DNA from: an uncultured Oscillospiraceae bacterium | GTDB lineage: Bacteria > Bacillota > Clostridia > Oscillospirales > Ruminococcaceae | DNA length: 64,000 nucleotides | NCBI GenBank assembly: GCA_949295465.1 | Contig: CASFKY010000053.1 | Span: 43,682-107,681, forward strand | Reading direction: 5' to 3' | Shown here: positions 63,861 through 64,000 of the stretch, one piece after another | How positions within the stretch are numbered: position 1 is the first letter of the stretch | Layout of the letters: every line of letters starts with the position of its first letter | Position numbers and translations under genes: made by a program | Notes under the pieces: model-generated | Databases searched by the model: none | What the model saw: the letters and a program-made list of their open reading frames with translations, nothing else | Told to the model about the DNA's origin: nothing

Positions 63861-64000
63861 TCAGATGCGGGCCACGCCGTCCTTGATGGCGGCCTCGGCG
63901 GCAGCCTTGGCCACCGCGTCCTTCACACGGGGATCAAAGGCCTTGGGCAGGATGTAGTCGGCGCACAGCTCCTCCTCGCTCACCAGACCCGCCAGGGCAT
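63861..64000 (-). CDS. NAD(P)-dependent malic enzyme, C-terminal fragment (5' part outside window)
   Basis: The visible 46 codons read ALAGLVSEEELCADYILPKAFDPRVK and end KDGVARI. The pattern (S/T)-EEL-x2-DYI(L/I)PKAFDPRV is characteristic of the end of the malic enzyme NAD-binding domain, which decarboxylates malate to pyruvate. With ppdK in the same window it would feed pyruvate to PEP. The small length limits certainty. Confidence 0.75.
   Translation of the reverse strand, partial: ALAGLVSEEELCADYILPKAFDPRVKDAVAKAAAEAAIKDGVARI

Overview
The window is a GC-rich, gene-dense chromosomal segment of a low-peptidase-coverage type of Bacillota, most probably a gut Clostridia of the Oscillospirales/Ruminococcaceae kind. 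This rests on strong AGGAGG ribosome binding sites, lipobox lipoproteins, a tetrahydrofolate riboswitch in front of an ECF folate S component, the pyrK/pyrD type 1B pair, a c-di-AMP receptor of the DarA kind, BlaI/BlaR1 regulators and pyruvate phosphate dikinase. The genus is not decided by the sequence. No rRNA, tRNA, CRISPR array, insertion sequence or prophage was found.

Layout. 1-2240: start of a nucleoside-type (BMP family) ABC uptake operon, running off the left edge. 2487-3953: folT-like transporter gene plus an HD-domain gene behind a THF riboswitch. 4125-9561: oligopeptidase, glycosyltransferase, amidohydrolase, YbjQ and an autoregulated MerR protein. 9787-11955: DEAD-box helicase, DarA and HU. 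12310-21460: one long minus-strand pyrimidine operon pyrC-pyrF-pyrK-pyrD-pyrE-carA-carB, headed by an attenuator-like leader with a small leader ORF. 21621-28326: foldase lipoprotein, HxlR regulator and the glmU-pth-mfd housekeeping group, in which glmU is only the acetyltransferase half. 28676-31342: ppdK. 31661-32583: an AT-rich two-gene insert (small RHH-like protein plus phosphatase).

32864-44209, all on the minus strand, is the most unusual part: a sigma factor fused to a membrane helix and a large outer domain, a TPR-like protein, a small membrane protein, a second paralogous sigma factor, a BlaI/BlaR1 pair with two identical-type palindromes around its promoter, and a secreted beta-helix surface protein split by an apparent frameshift. 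Together they look like an envelope-sensing and surface-protein locus.

44416-54323 carries an rRNA/tRNA methyltransferase, thioesterase, GtrII-like membrane protein, tsaE-tsaB-rpiB-upp and a glycan-synthesis group (sugar transferase, epimerase/dehydratase, GT2). 54384-56348 is a GH25 lysozyme. 56459-63322 is a catabolic-looking operon: BCCT transporter, three related FAD oxidoreductases and an IclR regulator; the transporter and the second flavoprotein each carry one frame break. 63861 to the edge is the C-terminus of a malic enzyme.

The three frame breaks (near 34572, 59190 and 62630) could each be repaired by a one-base change, so sequencing or assembly error must be excluded before calling decay. 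Promoter and terminator entries are pattern calls made by eye.
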